Shown: positions 1 through 7,575, counted from the first letter of the stretch. The stretch: 14,229 nucleotides of DNA from CAZTAO01 sp964611645 (GCA_964611645.1 CAZTAO010000085.1:1-14229); one strand, 5' to 3'. Notes: a model not told the origin generated them from the sequence alone. Translations and numbers: made by a program.

Positions 1-1342
1 CCACCCCAGCCTGACGCCATCCCCCTACCGACGTGTCCCTGGTTTGACGCTTACCCCTAAGCTGCTCCTCGGTCCGGTATTCACAGCTCCAGAAGTACGA
101 CATCCCATCGATTGTTGCAGTAAGGTTCTTGGCCTCGCGCCTGGCCCTGTCCGCCTTGATGCGCTCGACCTGCTCCGGGGTCAGCGGCACAAGCTTCACG
201 TAGGCCACGTGGCACTGCATCGCCAGCGTGCCGTTGACTTTGCCCACCACCAGGTCCTGGCCGGTTACGTCCGCGTCTTTGAGGAAGACTTCCCGGAAGT
301 ACTCAACGTTCGCATCCAGCATCCCCTCGTTCTCCTTGAACCTCAGGAATGCCTTGTCGCCGCTCAGCTTAGCCTTGACGGTCGTGGCGCCTTCCCAGGC
401 ATAGTAAGGCAGCCAGTATCCAATATAGACCGAGTGCCAGCCGGAGACGCCCAGCGGGAGAGTGATATCGGGTGCGGCAATGTAGGATGCGGCGGTTACC
501 ATCTTGCCGCTGACGCTCTTTGCTTCGTAATCGAGCAGCCGCCATTTCCCTTTCTCTTCCTTTGTCGAGAGGGCCGATGCAGGCTTGGCCTTGCTGAAAT
601 CGGAGATGTAGATTGCCTTGACCTCCGGCTCCGGGGCGCTGCCCGTGGACCATTTTGCGTAAGTCATATCTGCCTCACCCACAGTCTGAAATGAGCCGCC
701 GAACCCATAGGCTTCCGCGTAACCGACCGGCTTACCGGAGGATTCTCCAGGTGCCATCTGGCCGCTCATGCCGGGTGTTGTTGAACCGTCAAAGAACACC
801 GCGTATGTGGCCGTGGCGTTGTCGATGGATATGCGCACGTCGTGGAATTTGTCACTGAAGTTCCCGCTGTAGTAAGTTGCATTGCCCATCGCGCGGGCAC
901 CGGCGGGATCCAGGAACAGCAGCATGTACAGCATATTCCCGGCATCCTTCTGGTAGCCGTATGAGAATAGCCAACTGCTGCGGTCCTTTTCGCTGCTTGT
1001 GGCGCGAACTCCGAACTGGAAAGTGACCTTCGACTTCGCGGAGATGCCCTTGAGTCCTTTGCCGCCCTCGTTGGTCATAAGCAGGTTGGCGTAGTTGTTG
1101 ACGCGATGGTCCAGGCGCATATATGCAGTGCCGCCGCTCTGACCCATGGACACACTCTTCCCTATCTCATACCCTTTGTTGGTCCAGGGCAGGTCCAGGG
1201 AAGGGTCGCCGATGGCTTTGCCGCCAGACGCTTCCCATGTGCCGCTCCACCCACCCACAGGCTCCTCCCAGGCCGCGAAAGCAGCCCCTGAAGCGAAAAC
1301 CAGCCCAAGTATCCCGACCAGCACGAGTAACAGTAGTCTCAT
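1..1342 (-). CDS. Large exported protein, 3' end cut by window edge
   Basis: An uninterrupted frame of 447 codons starts with ATG at 1342-1340 and is still open at position 1, so the C-terminus is missing. The start follows AGGAGG by 9 nt; an in-frame GTG lies directly before the ATG. The N-terminus is a textbook signal peptide (MRLLLLVLVGILGLVFASGAAFA, probably cut after AFA, near residue 23), so the protein is exported. Residues about 40-215 read as beta-sandwich-like sequence, possibly a laminin-G or concanavalin-like fold. Residues 385-420 (from VPLTPEQVERIKADRARR) resemble a segment I recall from big secreted, glycosidase-like proteins of Armatimonadota. No catalytic residues can be assigned from the part present. 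It is divergently oriented from the gene at 1738. The existence of the gene and its export are solid; the function is unknown and a carbohydrate-related role is only a guess. Confidence 0.85.
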   Translation of the reverse strand, partial: MRLLLLVLVGILGLVFASGAAFAAWEEPVGGWSGTWEASGGKAIGDPSLDLPWTNKGYEIGKSVSMGQSGGTAYMRLDHRVNNYANLLMTNEGGKGLKGISAKSKVTFQFGVRATSSEKDRSSWLFSYGYQKDAGNMLYMLLFLDPAGARAMGNATYYSGNFSDKFHDVRISIDNATATYAVFFDGSTTPGMSGQMAPGESSGKPVGYAEAYGFGGSFQTVGEADMTYAKWSTGSAPEPEVKAIYISDFSKAKPASALSTKEEKGKWRLLDYEAKSVSGKMVTAASYIAAPDITLPLGVSGWHSVYIGYWLPYYAWEGATTVKAKLSGDKAFLRFKENEGMLDANVEYFREVFLKDADVTGQDLVVGKVNGTLAMQCHVAYVKLVPLTPEQVERIKADRARREAKNLTATIDGMSYFWSCEYRTEEQLRGKRQTRDTSVGGWRQAGV

Positions 1343-1737
1343 CACGAAGAGCCTCCTTTGACGCCAGAAACCATCGATACTTCCGTTCATGAATACTGTA
1401 TCGGTCAAGGGTTTCCCTTCGCGCCGGTTCAAATGCCAAGCTACAGCCTCTCCCCGCCTCCAGACTTCAACAACGCCCCACCCGGCGGGTCGATTATGTT
1501 CTTCTTCGTGAGAGACACAGGCAAGTGAATTCCCCCTCCTCGCAGGAGGGGGCAAGGGGGCGGTTCCTTCTCCGGTCACGACTACCATCATCGCCCGGCT
1601 CAAAAAGCACGGAGAATACCTGAGAGAATCCCCGGAATTCCTGCGACTAACTACCGTGTGATCCAACCAAAATGCTACAATCGTACATCTGATAAGTAGT
1701 GGATAGCTAAACGGGGTTCAGGCAAGGAGAAGAGACA
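1343..1737. other. Intergenic spacer between divergent genes
   Basis: This 395-bp spacer separates the minus-strand exported protein from the plus-strand gene at 1738, so both promoters should lie here. I could not find a convincing -35/-10 pair on either strand; TACAAT at 1676-1681 is a possible -10 without a good -35. It holds a perfect GC-rich hairpin (annotated separately). Just after it, the plus-strand frame 1560-1661 reads like protein (TIIARLKKHGEYLRESPEF and so on) up to a TGA at 1659-1661, with no start codon or ribosome site. That suggests a decayed gene end, but it may be chance. Confidence 0.6.
1532..1552. repeat. GC-rich palindromic hairpin repeat
   Basis: CCCCCTCCT (1532-1540), loop CGC, AGGAGGGGG (1544-1552): a perfect 9-bp stem with a 3-nt loop, followed by a second G-run at 1556-1560. 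It looks like the short C-run/G-run palindromes dispersed through many bacterial genomes. A related palindrome sits inside the kinase gene at 5664-5681. There is no T-tract after it, so a classical terminator is unlikely. Confidence 0.6.
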
Positions 1738-2586
1738 ATGGAGTGTGGCAAGCTAGTGAGGGGACTGTTAGCGATGGCGGCTGTGGCACTAGCGTGTACG
1801 TCATTCGGCATGGGTGCAACCTCCCCGAAACCGCGACAGCTCCTTGAACTCGAAGAGCTCCAAGCCAGAACACTTTCGGACTTCCTAGGCGAAATGGCTG
1901 TAGTGGACAGCGACGGGAATGCCGTCTCAGTGCCCGCGACACTCCAAACGGTCTACTATCATTGCAGGACCCGGACAGCCGGCAGAAGTTTCGACTGGGA
2001 TGGGTACCTGCATTGTTATGTCGTGACCTGGAAAACACAGGGTAAGTCCGCATCCTGGTGCATGTGGTCGACCCACCTGCCTTTTGGGGAGTTTCGGCTC
2101 TTGCAGGACGCGAAAGGGACAAACTACCTCGCCTGGGCATCGGGCTGGGGCGTGAGTTTCGCTGAGATATCCGCGCCGAGAGACCTGGACACTGCATTCC
2201 AGCAGGACTTCTTCAAGCCTGCAAGCTCACACAGGCCTGCGTCCTGCGTGTACGTTCCTGTGAAAGAGCTTGTTCCCGCTTCGGAGAGGTGGGGCCGTAA
2301 CTCGTTCTTTCGTGATATCGAAGTCAAGTCGGTGGCAAGAAACGCCGATGGGAACTGGGTGGTCAGAATACACGGCCCGGAGTCCCGCAGAGTATACACC
2401 CTCATCTCCGACCAGAAATCGAAGCTGGGTTGGCGATTGGCGAGTCCCGTCTACTGGCCGTTTTGTGTCCTTGCTCTGCTGCTTGCTATTGTCTGGCTCA
2501 CTTGGAGGAGTCGGCGCCCGCATCAGGCCAAAGCAAATGGCGAGGTGAGCTTGCAGGAAGACAAGGGCAACGGGCACAATAGCTAG
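1738..2586 (+). CDS. Exported/membrane-anchored hypothetical protein
   Basis: A 282-residue protein I do not recognise. The ATG is preceded by AAGGAGA about 8 nt upstream. The N-terminus is a signal sequence (positive residues K5 and R8, then a hydrophobic run LLAMAAVALACTSFG). The ALAC tetrapeptide is a marginal lipobox, so lipidation is possible but not certain. A second hydrophobic segment, about residues 239-256 (WPFCVLALLLAIVWLTW), is followed by RSRRP and a charged tail. That fits a type I membrane protein with most of the chain outside and a short cytoplasmic tail. The middle has many aromatic residues and few charged repeats, and looks like beta-rich extracytoplasmic sequence. It precedes the two HEAT-type envelope proteins on the same strand with a 118-bp gap, so co-expression is possible but not shown. 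No function can be assigned. Confidence 0.8.
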   Translation: MECGKLVRGLLAMAAVALACTSFGMGATSPKPRQLLELEELQARTLSDFLGEMAVVDSDGNAVSVPATLQTVYYHCRTRTAGRSFDWDGYLHCYVVTWKTQGKSASWCMWSTHLPFGEFRLLQDAKGTNYLAWASGWGVSFAEISAPRDLDTAFQQDFFKPASSHRPASCVYVPVKELVPASERWGRNSFFRDIEVKSVARNADGNWVVRIHGPESRRVYTLISDQKSKLGWRLASPVYWPFCVLALLLAIVWLTWRSRRPHQAKANGEVSLQEDKGNGHNS

Positions 2587-2632
2587 CGCCTGCCAGTCCA
2601 TCTCCTATCTCGCGTAGATAATCAGAAAAGAG

Positions 2633-2663
2633 TTGAAGATAACCCCTGCTCGCGGCGTCTAAT
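2633..2663 (+). promoter_or_regulatory. Possible sigma70-type promoter
   Basis: TTGAAG (2633-2638) and TCTAAT (2658-2663) match TTGACA and TATAAT at 4/6 and 5/6 positions. The spacer of 19 nt is longer than the ideal 17. It lies 41 bp upstream of the ATG at 2705 in the gap after the gene at 1738. This is a weak, sequence-only call. Confidence 0.3.
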
Positions 2664-2704
2664 CTGGTGTATCTCAACGGAGCCTCGGACTACGGGAGAA
2701 GCAA

Positions 2705-4000
2705 ATGACGAAGAAGAGGATTATCCTTGTTCTCGCGGTGCTGGTCCTGATTGTTGCCGCAGCTGTCGCCGCCCCTTTGCTGCGAGGGAACGCAGAGGCG
2801 GCACTGGCTGTTCGGCAGTCCATTGACACGGTAAAGCATAACGCTGGTGGGCCTTGCGGGACCCCGGATGTCCTGGCCCACGAGCGACTGAGCAAGATAG
2901 GCAAACCCGCCGTGCCCTATCTCATCGCTAGTCTGGTGACGAGCAACAGCCCGTTGGTAGACTCGTTCATCGCGGGGAATCTGTCCGCTATCTGCTGCGA
3001 CACATTCGAAAGCGCGCCGCACGCAGCCCTGGTCACCAGAGCCCAGTGGTGGTGGACTACCCACTGCCTGAAGTCAGAGCAAAGCTGGATTCTCGGCGCT
3101 ATAGCCAGCGGGGACAGCGTGAGGATATCACGCGCTCGCAATCGCTCCGACAGGCTCTCGGGCGCGTGGACAAGGCTGCGGCTCGAACGTTTGATGGGAT
3201 CCGGGGATAAAGAGGTCGTGGAGACCTCCGCCGGAATCCTCTGGCGCAACTACCAATCCGGGAAAGTCCTTGACTACCTTCGCAGGCCTTTCCCGAATGG
3301 ATCTAAAAAGCAGAAATTCGATGCCCTCAACTTCTGTGGAGGCCAGAAGATCACCGCTCTCTCGCCGCTGATTGCGGAAGTGCTGCGGACCGAGACTGAT
3401 TACCAGGTCATATCTCATGCTCTGGATGCTGCAACGACAATGGGCGGCCCTGATTGCGCAGCCGAGATCGAGAAGATGGACGCCAAAGACTCACCCGATC
3501 TCCCGATGGTCCAGGTGATCGAGGCAATGGCGGCGCTCAAAGGCCGCGCCTACGGAGATAGGGTGCTTTATCACATAAGGAGCGAGGACGCCGGGAAACG
3601 CATGGCTGCTGCACTGGTCATCTGTGACTGCGTCCCTCCCGCCAAAGCCATTACGCCACTTCTCGCGGCTCTGGACGATTCAGACATAAACGTCCGCATC
3701 AAAGCGTGCGACAGCCTCGGGCGGGCAGCCTCCGACCAAAGCGCCAGATCGAGGCTGGGGGAGGTAGTTCCGAGGCTCATCGACCTGCTCAGAACTGGGG
3801 GCAATTCATCCGGGGGCTACGAGGCAGATAGGGCTCTGCGGGGGATATGCCAGATGCAGTTCGGCTACGAAAGGCCTCCCGGTATGGAAGGCCACGGCCT
3901 TGGCGGCGCCGCGCTGTCAGAACGCATGCTGCCGATATGGGAAGCCTGGTGGAATGTGCAAGGCAAGGTGGTCCTCGCGGGAGGTAAGGGGAATGAATAG
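2705..4000 (+). CDS. HEAT-repeat protein with N-terminal membrane/signal helix
   Basis: A 431-residue protein. Two lysines and an arginine (KKR) are followed by a hydrophobic run (ILVLAVLVLIVAAAVAA, residues 6-24), which is either a cleaved signal peptide or an uncleaved anchor placing the rest outside the membrane. Helical HEAT-like units are visible around residues 60-100 (IGKPAVPYLIASLV) and most clearly at about 315-365 (AITPLLAALDDSDINVRIKACDSLG, then VVPRLIDLLR). HEAT solenoids bind other proteins and have no catalytic residues, so a scaffold or adaptor role is the most that can be said. A GGGAGAAG ribosome site precedes the ATG. The stop overlaps the start of the next gene by 8 bp, so the two are very likely co-translated and may act together. 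Confidence 0.85.
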   Translation: MTKKRIILVLAVLVLIVAAAVAAPLLRGNAEAALAVRQSIDTVKHNAGGPCGTPDVLAHERLSKIGKPAVPYLIASLVTSNSPLVDSFIAGNLSAICCDTFESAPHAALVTRAQWWWTTHCLKSEQSWILGAIASGDSVRISRARNRSDRLSGAWTRLRLERLMGSGDKEVVETSAGILWRNYQSGKVLDYLRRPFPNGSKKQKFDALNFCGGQKITALSPLIAEVLRTETDYQVISHALDAATTMGGPDCAAEIEKMDAKDSPDLPMVQVIEAMAALKGRAYGDRVLYHIRSEDAGKRMAAALVICDCVPPAKAITPLLAALDDSDINVRIKACDSLGRAASDQSARSRLGEVVPRLIDLLRTGGNSSGGYEADRALRGICQMQFGYERPPGMEGHGLGGAALSERMLPIWEAWWNVQGKVVLAGGKGNE

Positions 4001-4637
4001 GCGATTGGTGGTACTCGCGCTCAGCCTGATAGTACTGTGTCTTGTGGCCTGCAATCGATGGAATTCGTCAAGCATCTACTACAGATCAGTTCCCAGCGAA
4101 CTCACCAACGGTATAGAATCGGGTCTCCGGGATATATCCACTGCGAACCCGCTCACACCGAAGGTCCGCGAAGAGGTACGAACTATCGTCAAAGAGATCA
4201 ACTGGAAAGGGCCACCGAGTGCAATCCGAGAGCAACGACGCAGGCTGAGGAAGATCGGAGATGGCGCTATTCCCTTGATTGCTGACTTGCTTTCCTCGCC
4301 AGATGCCGCCCTTCGCTCAAATTGCCATACTGCCTTGCGGTCTTTCATACCATTCCGAGGTAACACTTGGACGAAGCAGTACGCGGATCAAATAGCACCT
4401 ACTCTGATACTGCTGTGTCGACGTTCGCTCCTTGACAGGGATCTGAGGGTACGGGAGATGGCCTTGGGCGGGCTTGAGTCGATCGGATCTGGGCATCCTA
4501 GACCCTTGCCTGAAGGACTGCTGACCGGGATCGAGCAGCCCCTGTGGAATCTGGACTTCAAGATGTGGGCGCGGGTTCATGACGTCAAGGTGCATCTGGG
4601 CCTAACGGCTCCCGGCCCTCACGACGGAATACCGTAG
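3993..4637 (+). CDS. Small HEAT-like lipoprotein
   Basis: I start this gene at ATG 3993 (214 residues) rather than at an in-frame upstream ATG at 3900. From 3993 the protein opens with a complete lipoprotein signal, MNRRLVVLALSLIVLCLVAC, with lipobox LVAC and C20 as the predicted lipidated cysteine. GGGAGG also lies 8 nt upstream. The start overlaps the end of the preceding HEAT-repeat gene by 8 bp, a typical translational-coupling arrangement. The mature part is short and helical; residues about 70-115 (LRKIGDGAIPLIADLLSSPD) and 140-170 (DRDLRVREMALGGLESIG) look like degenerate HEAT units. It is probably membrane-tethered on the outer face of the cytoplasmic membrane or in the outer membrane, and may partner the upstream protein. 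The molecular function is unknown. Confidence 0.85.
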   Translation: MNRRLVVLALSLIVLCLVACNRWNSSSIYYRSVPSELTNGIESGLRDISTANPLTPKVREEVRTIVKEINWKGPPSAIREQRRRLRKIGDGAIPLIADLLSSPDAALRSNCHTALRSFIPFRGNTWTKQYADQIAPTLILLCRRSLLDRDLRVREMALGGLESIGSGHPRPLPEGLLTGIEQPLWNLDFKMWARVHDVKVHLGLTAPGPHDGIP

Positions 4638-4658
4638 TCCGGGATAGACCCGTGCCCC

Positions 4659-4696
4659 GCCAAGGGCTGGCAGAACGTCGCAGCGCAGCCCTCGGC
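4659..4696 (+). terminator. Hairpin after the lipoprotein gene, possible terminator
   Basis: GCCAAGGGCTG (4659-4669) pairs with CAGCCCTCGGC (4686-4696) at 10 of 11 positions around a 16-nt loop, 21 bp after the stop codon at 4637. There is no T-run following it, so it is not a classical intrinsic terminator. It could slow or stop transcription, protect the mRNA end, or be a repeat remnant. Its place just before the promoter of the next operon fits a boundary element. Confidence 0.35.
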
Positions 4697-4739
4697 GTCT
4701 CATATGTCCCACTCGTCCCATCCCTGCCCAACCCCCAAC

Positions 4740-4768
4740 TTGCGCCCCCTGCTCACAGGTTGTAGAAT
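4740..4768 (+). promoter_or_regulatory. Likely sigma70-type promoter of the six-gene cluster
   Basis: TTGCGC (4740-4745), a 17-nt spacer and TAGAAT (4763-4768, 5/6 to TATAAT) lie 47 bp upstream of the kinase ATG. Optimal spacing and the position between a hairpin and the first cluster gene make this the best promoter candidate in the window. The -35 matches only 4/6 positions. Confidence 0.5.
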
Positions 4769-4815
4769 TGAGCTTGCGGTTCACTTATGGACTGGCAGGC
4801 GGATGATCACTCCTT

Positions 4816-7575
4816 ATGGACACCAACTTCTGGCGGCTGCTTGAGGGCCAGGTAGTCGACAACAAGTACCATCTCAACCGCTTCCTCGGCAGCGGGGCCT
4901 ATGGCGGGGTTTTCGCGGCGGATGAGGTGGTGGCGGACCGGCTGGTGCGCAGGGTTGCTGTGAAGTTCATGGAGCAGCGCCCGGACCGGCTCGACTCCCA
5001 AATGGACGAGCTAATAGCCGCATCCACCCTCAGCAACGCCAACCTTCTGCGGTGTTTCGCCCCCGGCACGTGCTCCATCCGCGACATCGACCTGCTCTAT
5101 ATGGTAATGGAGATCGCCGAAGACACTCTCGAGAAGCGCCTACGCCGGGGGGTATTGTCTGCCAGAGATACCGCAAGCCTCGCCCGTGACACCGCCTCCG
5201 CTCTGGTCTACCTCCACGACAGCCAGGACGGCTACGTTCACCGCGACCTCAAACCAGCAAACCTGATGTGGGCGGATGGATTGTGGAAGGTTGCCGACCT
5301 CGGCCTGCTGCGAAAACTCGGCCGCGAATCCCTGGTCACCACCCGCGAGATTCTGGGCACCCCAAGCTATGCGCCGCCGGAGAGCTACTCCGGGGTGGTC
5401 GCGCGAGGGTGGGACCTGTGGTCACTGGCTGTGATAGTAGTAGAGACTCTCACAGGCCGCCTGCCGTTCAAGGGAGACTCCGCCGATTCCATGCGCGACG
5501 CCGTCCTGAACACGGAACCAAATATACCCCCGGGGGTTTCTCCGGCACTGCGCGAGATGATAGCTGCCTGCCTGGTCAAAGACCCCGCCAGACGCTGGAC
5601 CGCCCGCCAGGCCTTCGATGCAATGTCCGCCTATCTGGGCGCTTCGCCGAGCCAAAGCTCCTTCCCCCCTGATAAGGGGGGCGCGGCGGGTTTGAGTCTC
5701 TCCGGCGACATCATCGTCTCAGTCAAGGGTGGTGGCCAGTTCACCAGCCTGCGAGAAGCCGTAAAGCGCGCGGAGCCAGGTTCGCGGATCATCCTGAGGC
5801 CCGGCACATACTGGGAAAGCTTTGTCATAACAAAGGACATCGTGATCGAGGGAGACGACGCGGAGGGCGAGGTCATAATCGAGACCAACGACGCCAACAC
5901 CCTCACCATGCAGTCCGGCCGCGTGCTCCTCAAACACCTCACCATCCGCTGCACCGCCGGCAAAGACCCCATACCCCTGTGCGCGCTGAAGATCGACGGC
6001 GGGCAGGCGATTGTGGACAAGTGCCGCCTGTCTTCCACCTCTCTCGCGAGCCTGTACATCGCCGGTGGAATGACCGCCCCGATGGTTCGGGACTGCGATA
6101 TCGCCTACGGGGCGATCGGGGTTATGGCGGAGGGAGGCGCGGGCGGGACCTTTGAACGCTGCGACATCCACGGCCACTCCGACGCCTGCGTGCTCCTGCG
6201 GGAGAGCGAAACCGCGCCAATCTTCCGCGAGTGCCGCATCCGGGACGGCCGCAGCGACGGTGTCCATGTGTCCGCCGGAGCAGGCGGGACCTTTGAGGAT
6301 TGCGACATCAGCGGAAACCGGTTCAACGATGTGCAGGTCCGGGGTATGAGCGAGGCGCTGGTGTGGGAAACAGGCGCGCCGCCGCCGGACTACGACGCGC
6401 TGGAGAAGTACGCGGGCGGTGGGCCGCTGTTCAAGAAGTGCCGGATCCACGATGGCGAGTGGCGCGGGGTCTTCGTCAGCGAGGGCGGGACGGGCACATT
6501 TGAAGACTGCGATATATACTCCCAGGGGTATACTGGTATAAGAGTTGACGGCACAGACAGCAACCCGCGGTTTGCCAACTGCAAGGTCCACGGCTCCCGC
6601 AAGTCCGGCGTCTTGATAGGCTCGGGCGCGTCGGGGCTGTTCTTGGGCTGCGAGTTCTACGCCAACTCCGAAGCGGGCGCGCGGATAGGCGGGCCGGGGA
6701 GCAAGCCCATATTGCGCAACTGCACAGCCCGCGATGGCGGAGGCCAGGGCTTCGAGATATGCGAGGCCTCGGAGCCGATGCTGGTCAACTGCCGCGCAAC
6801 AGCCAACGCCCTAGCCAACATCGACATCCACGACACATTCTCAAACCCCGTCATTCAGAATTGCCAGGTGGAAGGCGGCGAAAGCGTGGGGATGTTCATT
6901 CACACTGGCGCTCTGGGCAAGATCGCCTCCTGCACAGTCACCGGCAGCCCTTCCGACGGCGTCGAGATAAGCGGTGTCGGCTGCAAGCCACAGTTTGTGT
7001 TCTGCTCGATCACCGGCAGCCCAAACTCCAACCTGGTCGTCCGTGAAGGCGCAGGATGCGTTTTGGAGGATTGCGACCTGTCGTCGGCTAAGGTGTCATT
7101 GGTGGAAGTTATGGGCCTGCAGTCAAACCCCACCCTGCGCCGCTGCAAGCTGGTGCGAGCAGGGGAAGTCGCTGCGCGATTCAGCGCCGGCTGCGGGGGT
7201 ATGCTGGATAAGTGTGAAGTAGCGCAGGCCCCGTGCGGAGTGGCGGTTGAAGGCAAGGGAACCAACGTGTCCCTGCTCGGCGGCTCGGTTCACGGTTGCG
7301 GGCAATACGGCATCCTGGTGCGCGAAGGCGCCACTGCCGCCGTCGAAGGATGCAGCGTGACCGACAACACCGCGCCCGGGGCAACGGTGATGGGAGTTGG
7401 CAGTTACTTGCAGTTGAAGCTGTGCAAGATCACGATGAACCACGGCTACGGCGTCGCCATTCTCCAGCGGGCGTCGGCGAGACTCGATCGGTGTGAAGTG
7501 AACGGCAATTACCGGGGCGCGTGGTTTGCGGAACCGGGAACCAGGCTTGAAACAGACAGAGCCAACCAGTGGTAG
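4816..7575 (+). CDS. Ser/Thr protein kinase fused to a right-handed parallel beta-helix
   Basis: 919 residues. Residues about 15-272 are a complete Hanks-type kinase: glycine loop GSGAYGGVF, K50 in VAVKF, HRDLKPAN with catalytic D144, and metal-binding D161. D161 sits in DLG rather than DFG. The activation segment ends GTPSYAPPE (E189, PPE instead of APE), then DLWSL, with a late R in DPARRW. It should phosphorylate Ser/Thr and probably itself on the threonine-rich activation loop (LVTTRE). A linker (about 273-297) contains a palindromic DNA repeat. From residue 298 a pectin-lyase-type beta-helix runs almost to the C-terminus, with 21 clear coils from 400 to 913. There is no membrane helix or signal peptide, so it is cytosolic. 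The beta-helix lacks recognisable polysaccharide-lyase residues and is more likely a binding or substrate-selection surface. The ATG has only a weak ribosome site (GGCGGATG). It heads the cluster with the ATPase, vWA, FHA and phosphatase genes; the next gene starts 21 bp later. Confidence 0.93.
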   Translation: MDTNFWRLLEGQVVDNKYHLNRFLGSGAYGGVFAADEVVADRLVRRVAVKFMEQRPDRLDSQMDELIAASTLSNANLLRCFAPGTCSIRDIDLLYMVMEIAEDTLEKRLRRGVLSARDTASLARDTASALVYLHDSQDGYVHRDLKPANLMWADGLWKVADLGLLRKLGRESLVTTREILGTPSYAPPESYSGVVARGWDLWSLAVIVVETLTGRLPFKGDSADSMRDAVLNTEPNIPPGVSPALREMIAACLVKDPARRWTARQAFDAMSAYLGASPSQSSFPPDKGGAAGLSLSGDIIVSVKGGGQFTSLREAVKRAEPGSRIILRPGTYWESFVITKDIVIEGDDAEGEVIIETNDANTLTMQSGRVLLKHLTIRCTAGKDPIPLCALKIDGGQAIVDKCRLSSTSLASLYIAGGMTAPMVRDCDIAYGAIGVMAEGGAGGTFERCDIHGHSDACVLLRESETAPIFRECRIRDGRSDGVHVSAGAGGTFEDCDISGNRFNDVQVRGMSEALVWETGAPPPDYDALEKYAGGGPLFKKCRIHDGEWRGVFVSEGGTGTFEDCDIYSQGYTGIRVDGTDSNPRFANCKVHGSRKSGVLIGSGASGLFLGCEFYANSEAGARIGGPGSKPILRNCTARDGGGQGFEICEASEPMLVNCRATANALANIDIHDTFSNPVIQNCQVEGGESVGMFIHTGALGKIASCTVTGSPSDGVEISGVGCKPQFVFCSITGSPNSNLVVREGAGCVLEDCDLSSAKVSLVEVMGLQSNPTLRRCKLVRAGEVAARFSAGCGGMLDKCEVAQAPCGVAVEGKGTNVSLLGGSVHGCGQYGILVREGATAAVEGCSVTDNTAPGATVMGVGSYLQLKLCKITMNHGYGVAILQRASARLDRCEVNGNYRGAWFAEPGTRLETDRANQW
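5664..5681. repeat. Palindromic repeat inside the kinase linker
   Basis: CCCCCCT (5664-5670), loop GATA, AGGGGGG (5675-5681): a perfect 7-bp stem. It is translated in frame (FPPDKGG) between the kinase and beta-helix domains. It resembles the C-run/G-run palindrome at 1532-1552 and looks like a mobile repeat tolerated in a flexible linker. Confidence 0.5.
6013..7554 (+). repeat. Tandem beta-helix coils with a 47-residue two-coil period and a cysteine ladder
   Basis: Within the kinase gene (residues 400-913) 21 consecutive coils can be aligned on the pattern hydrophobic-x-x-Cys-x-hydrophobic (FERCDI, FEDCDI, LRNCTA, LDKCEV and so on). Coil lengths alternate 24 and 23 residues over most of the run, giving a two-coil unit of 47 residues (141 bp). 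The 24-residue coils tend to end in SNP, AP or KP; the 23-residue coils in GAGGT-like turns. Twenty of 21 coils keep the Cys; coil 18 has Gly (LLGGSV). Coil 5 (residues 493-538) carries an extra 22 residues rich in Pro and Ala. Confidence 0.85.

Noticed and set aside
44..694. 216-codon open frame on the plus strand
   Set aside because: It lies antisense to the exported-protein gene, which has a signal peptide, a good ribosome site and 447 open codons. The plus-strand product has no recognisable features.
1433..1528. 31-codon frame in the intergenic spacer
   Set aside because: It has no ribosome site and no recognisable motif, and ends just before the hairpin repeat. It is too weak to call a gene.
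3900..3992. Upstream ATG for the small lipoprotein
   Set aside because: It would bury the clear lipoprotein signal starting at 3993 behind 31 residues that are an alternative frame of the HEAT-repeat gene.
6013..7554. Polysaccharide lyase or pectinase activity for the beta-helix
   Set aside because: The fold family is shared, but there is no signal peptide and I see no lyase catalytic signature. Fusion to a cytosolic kinase argues for a binding role.
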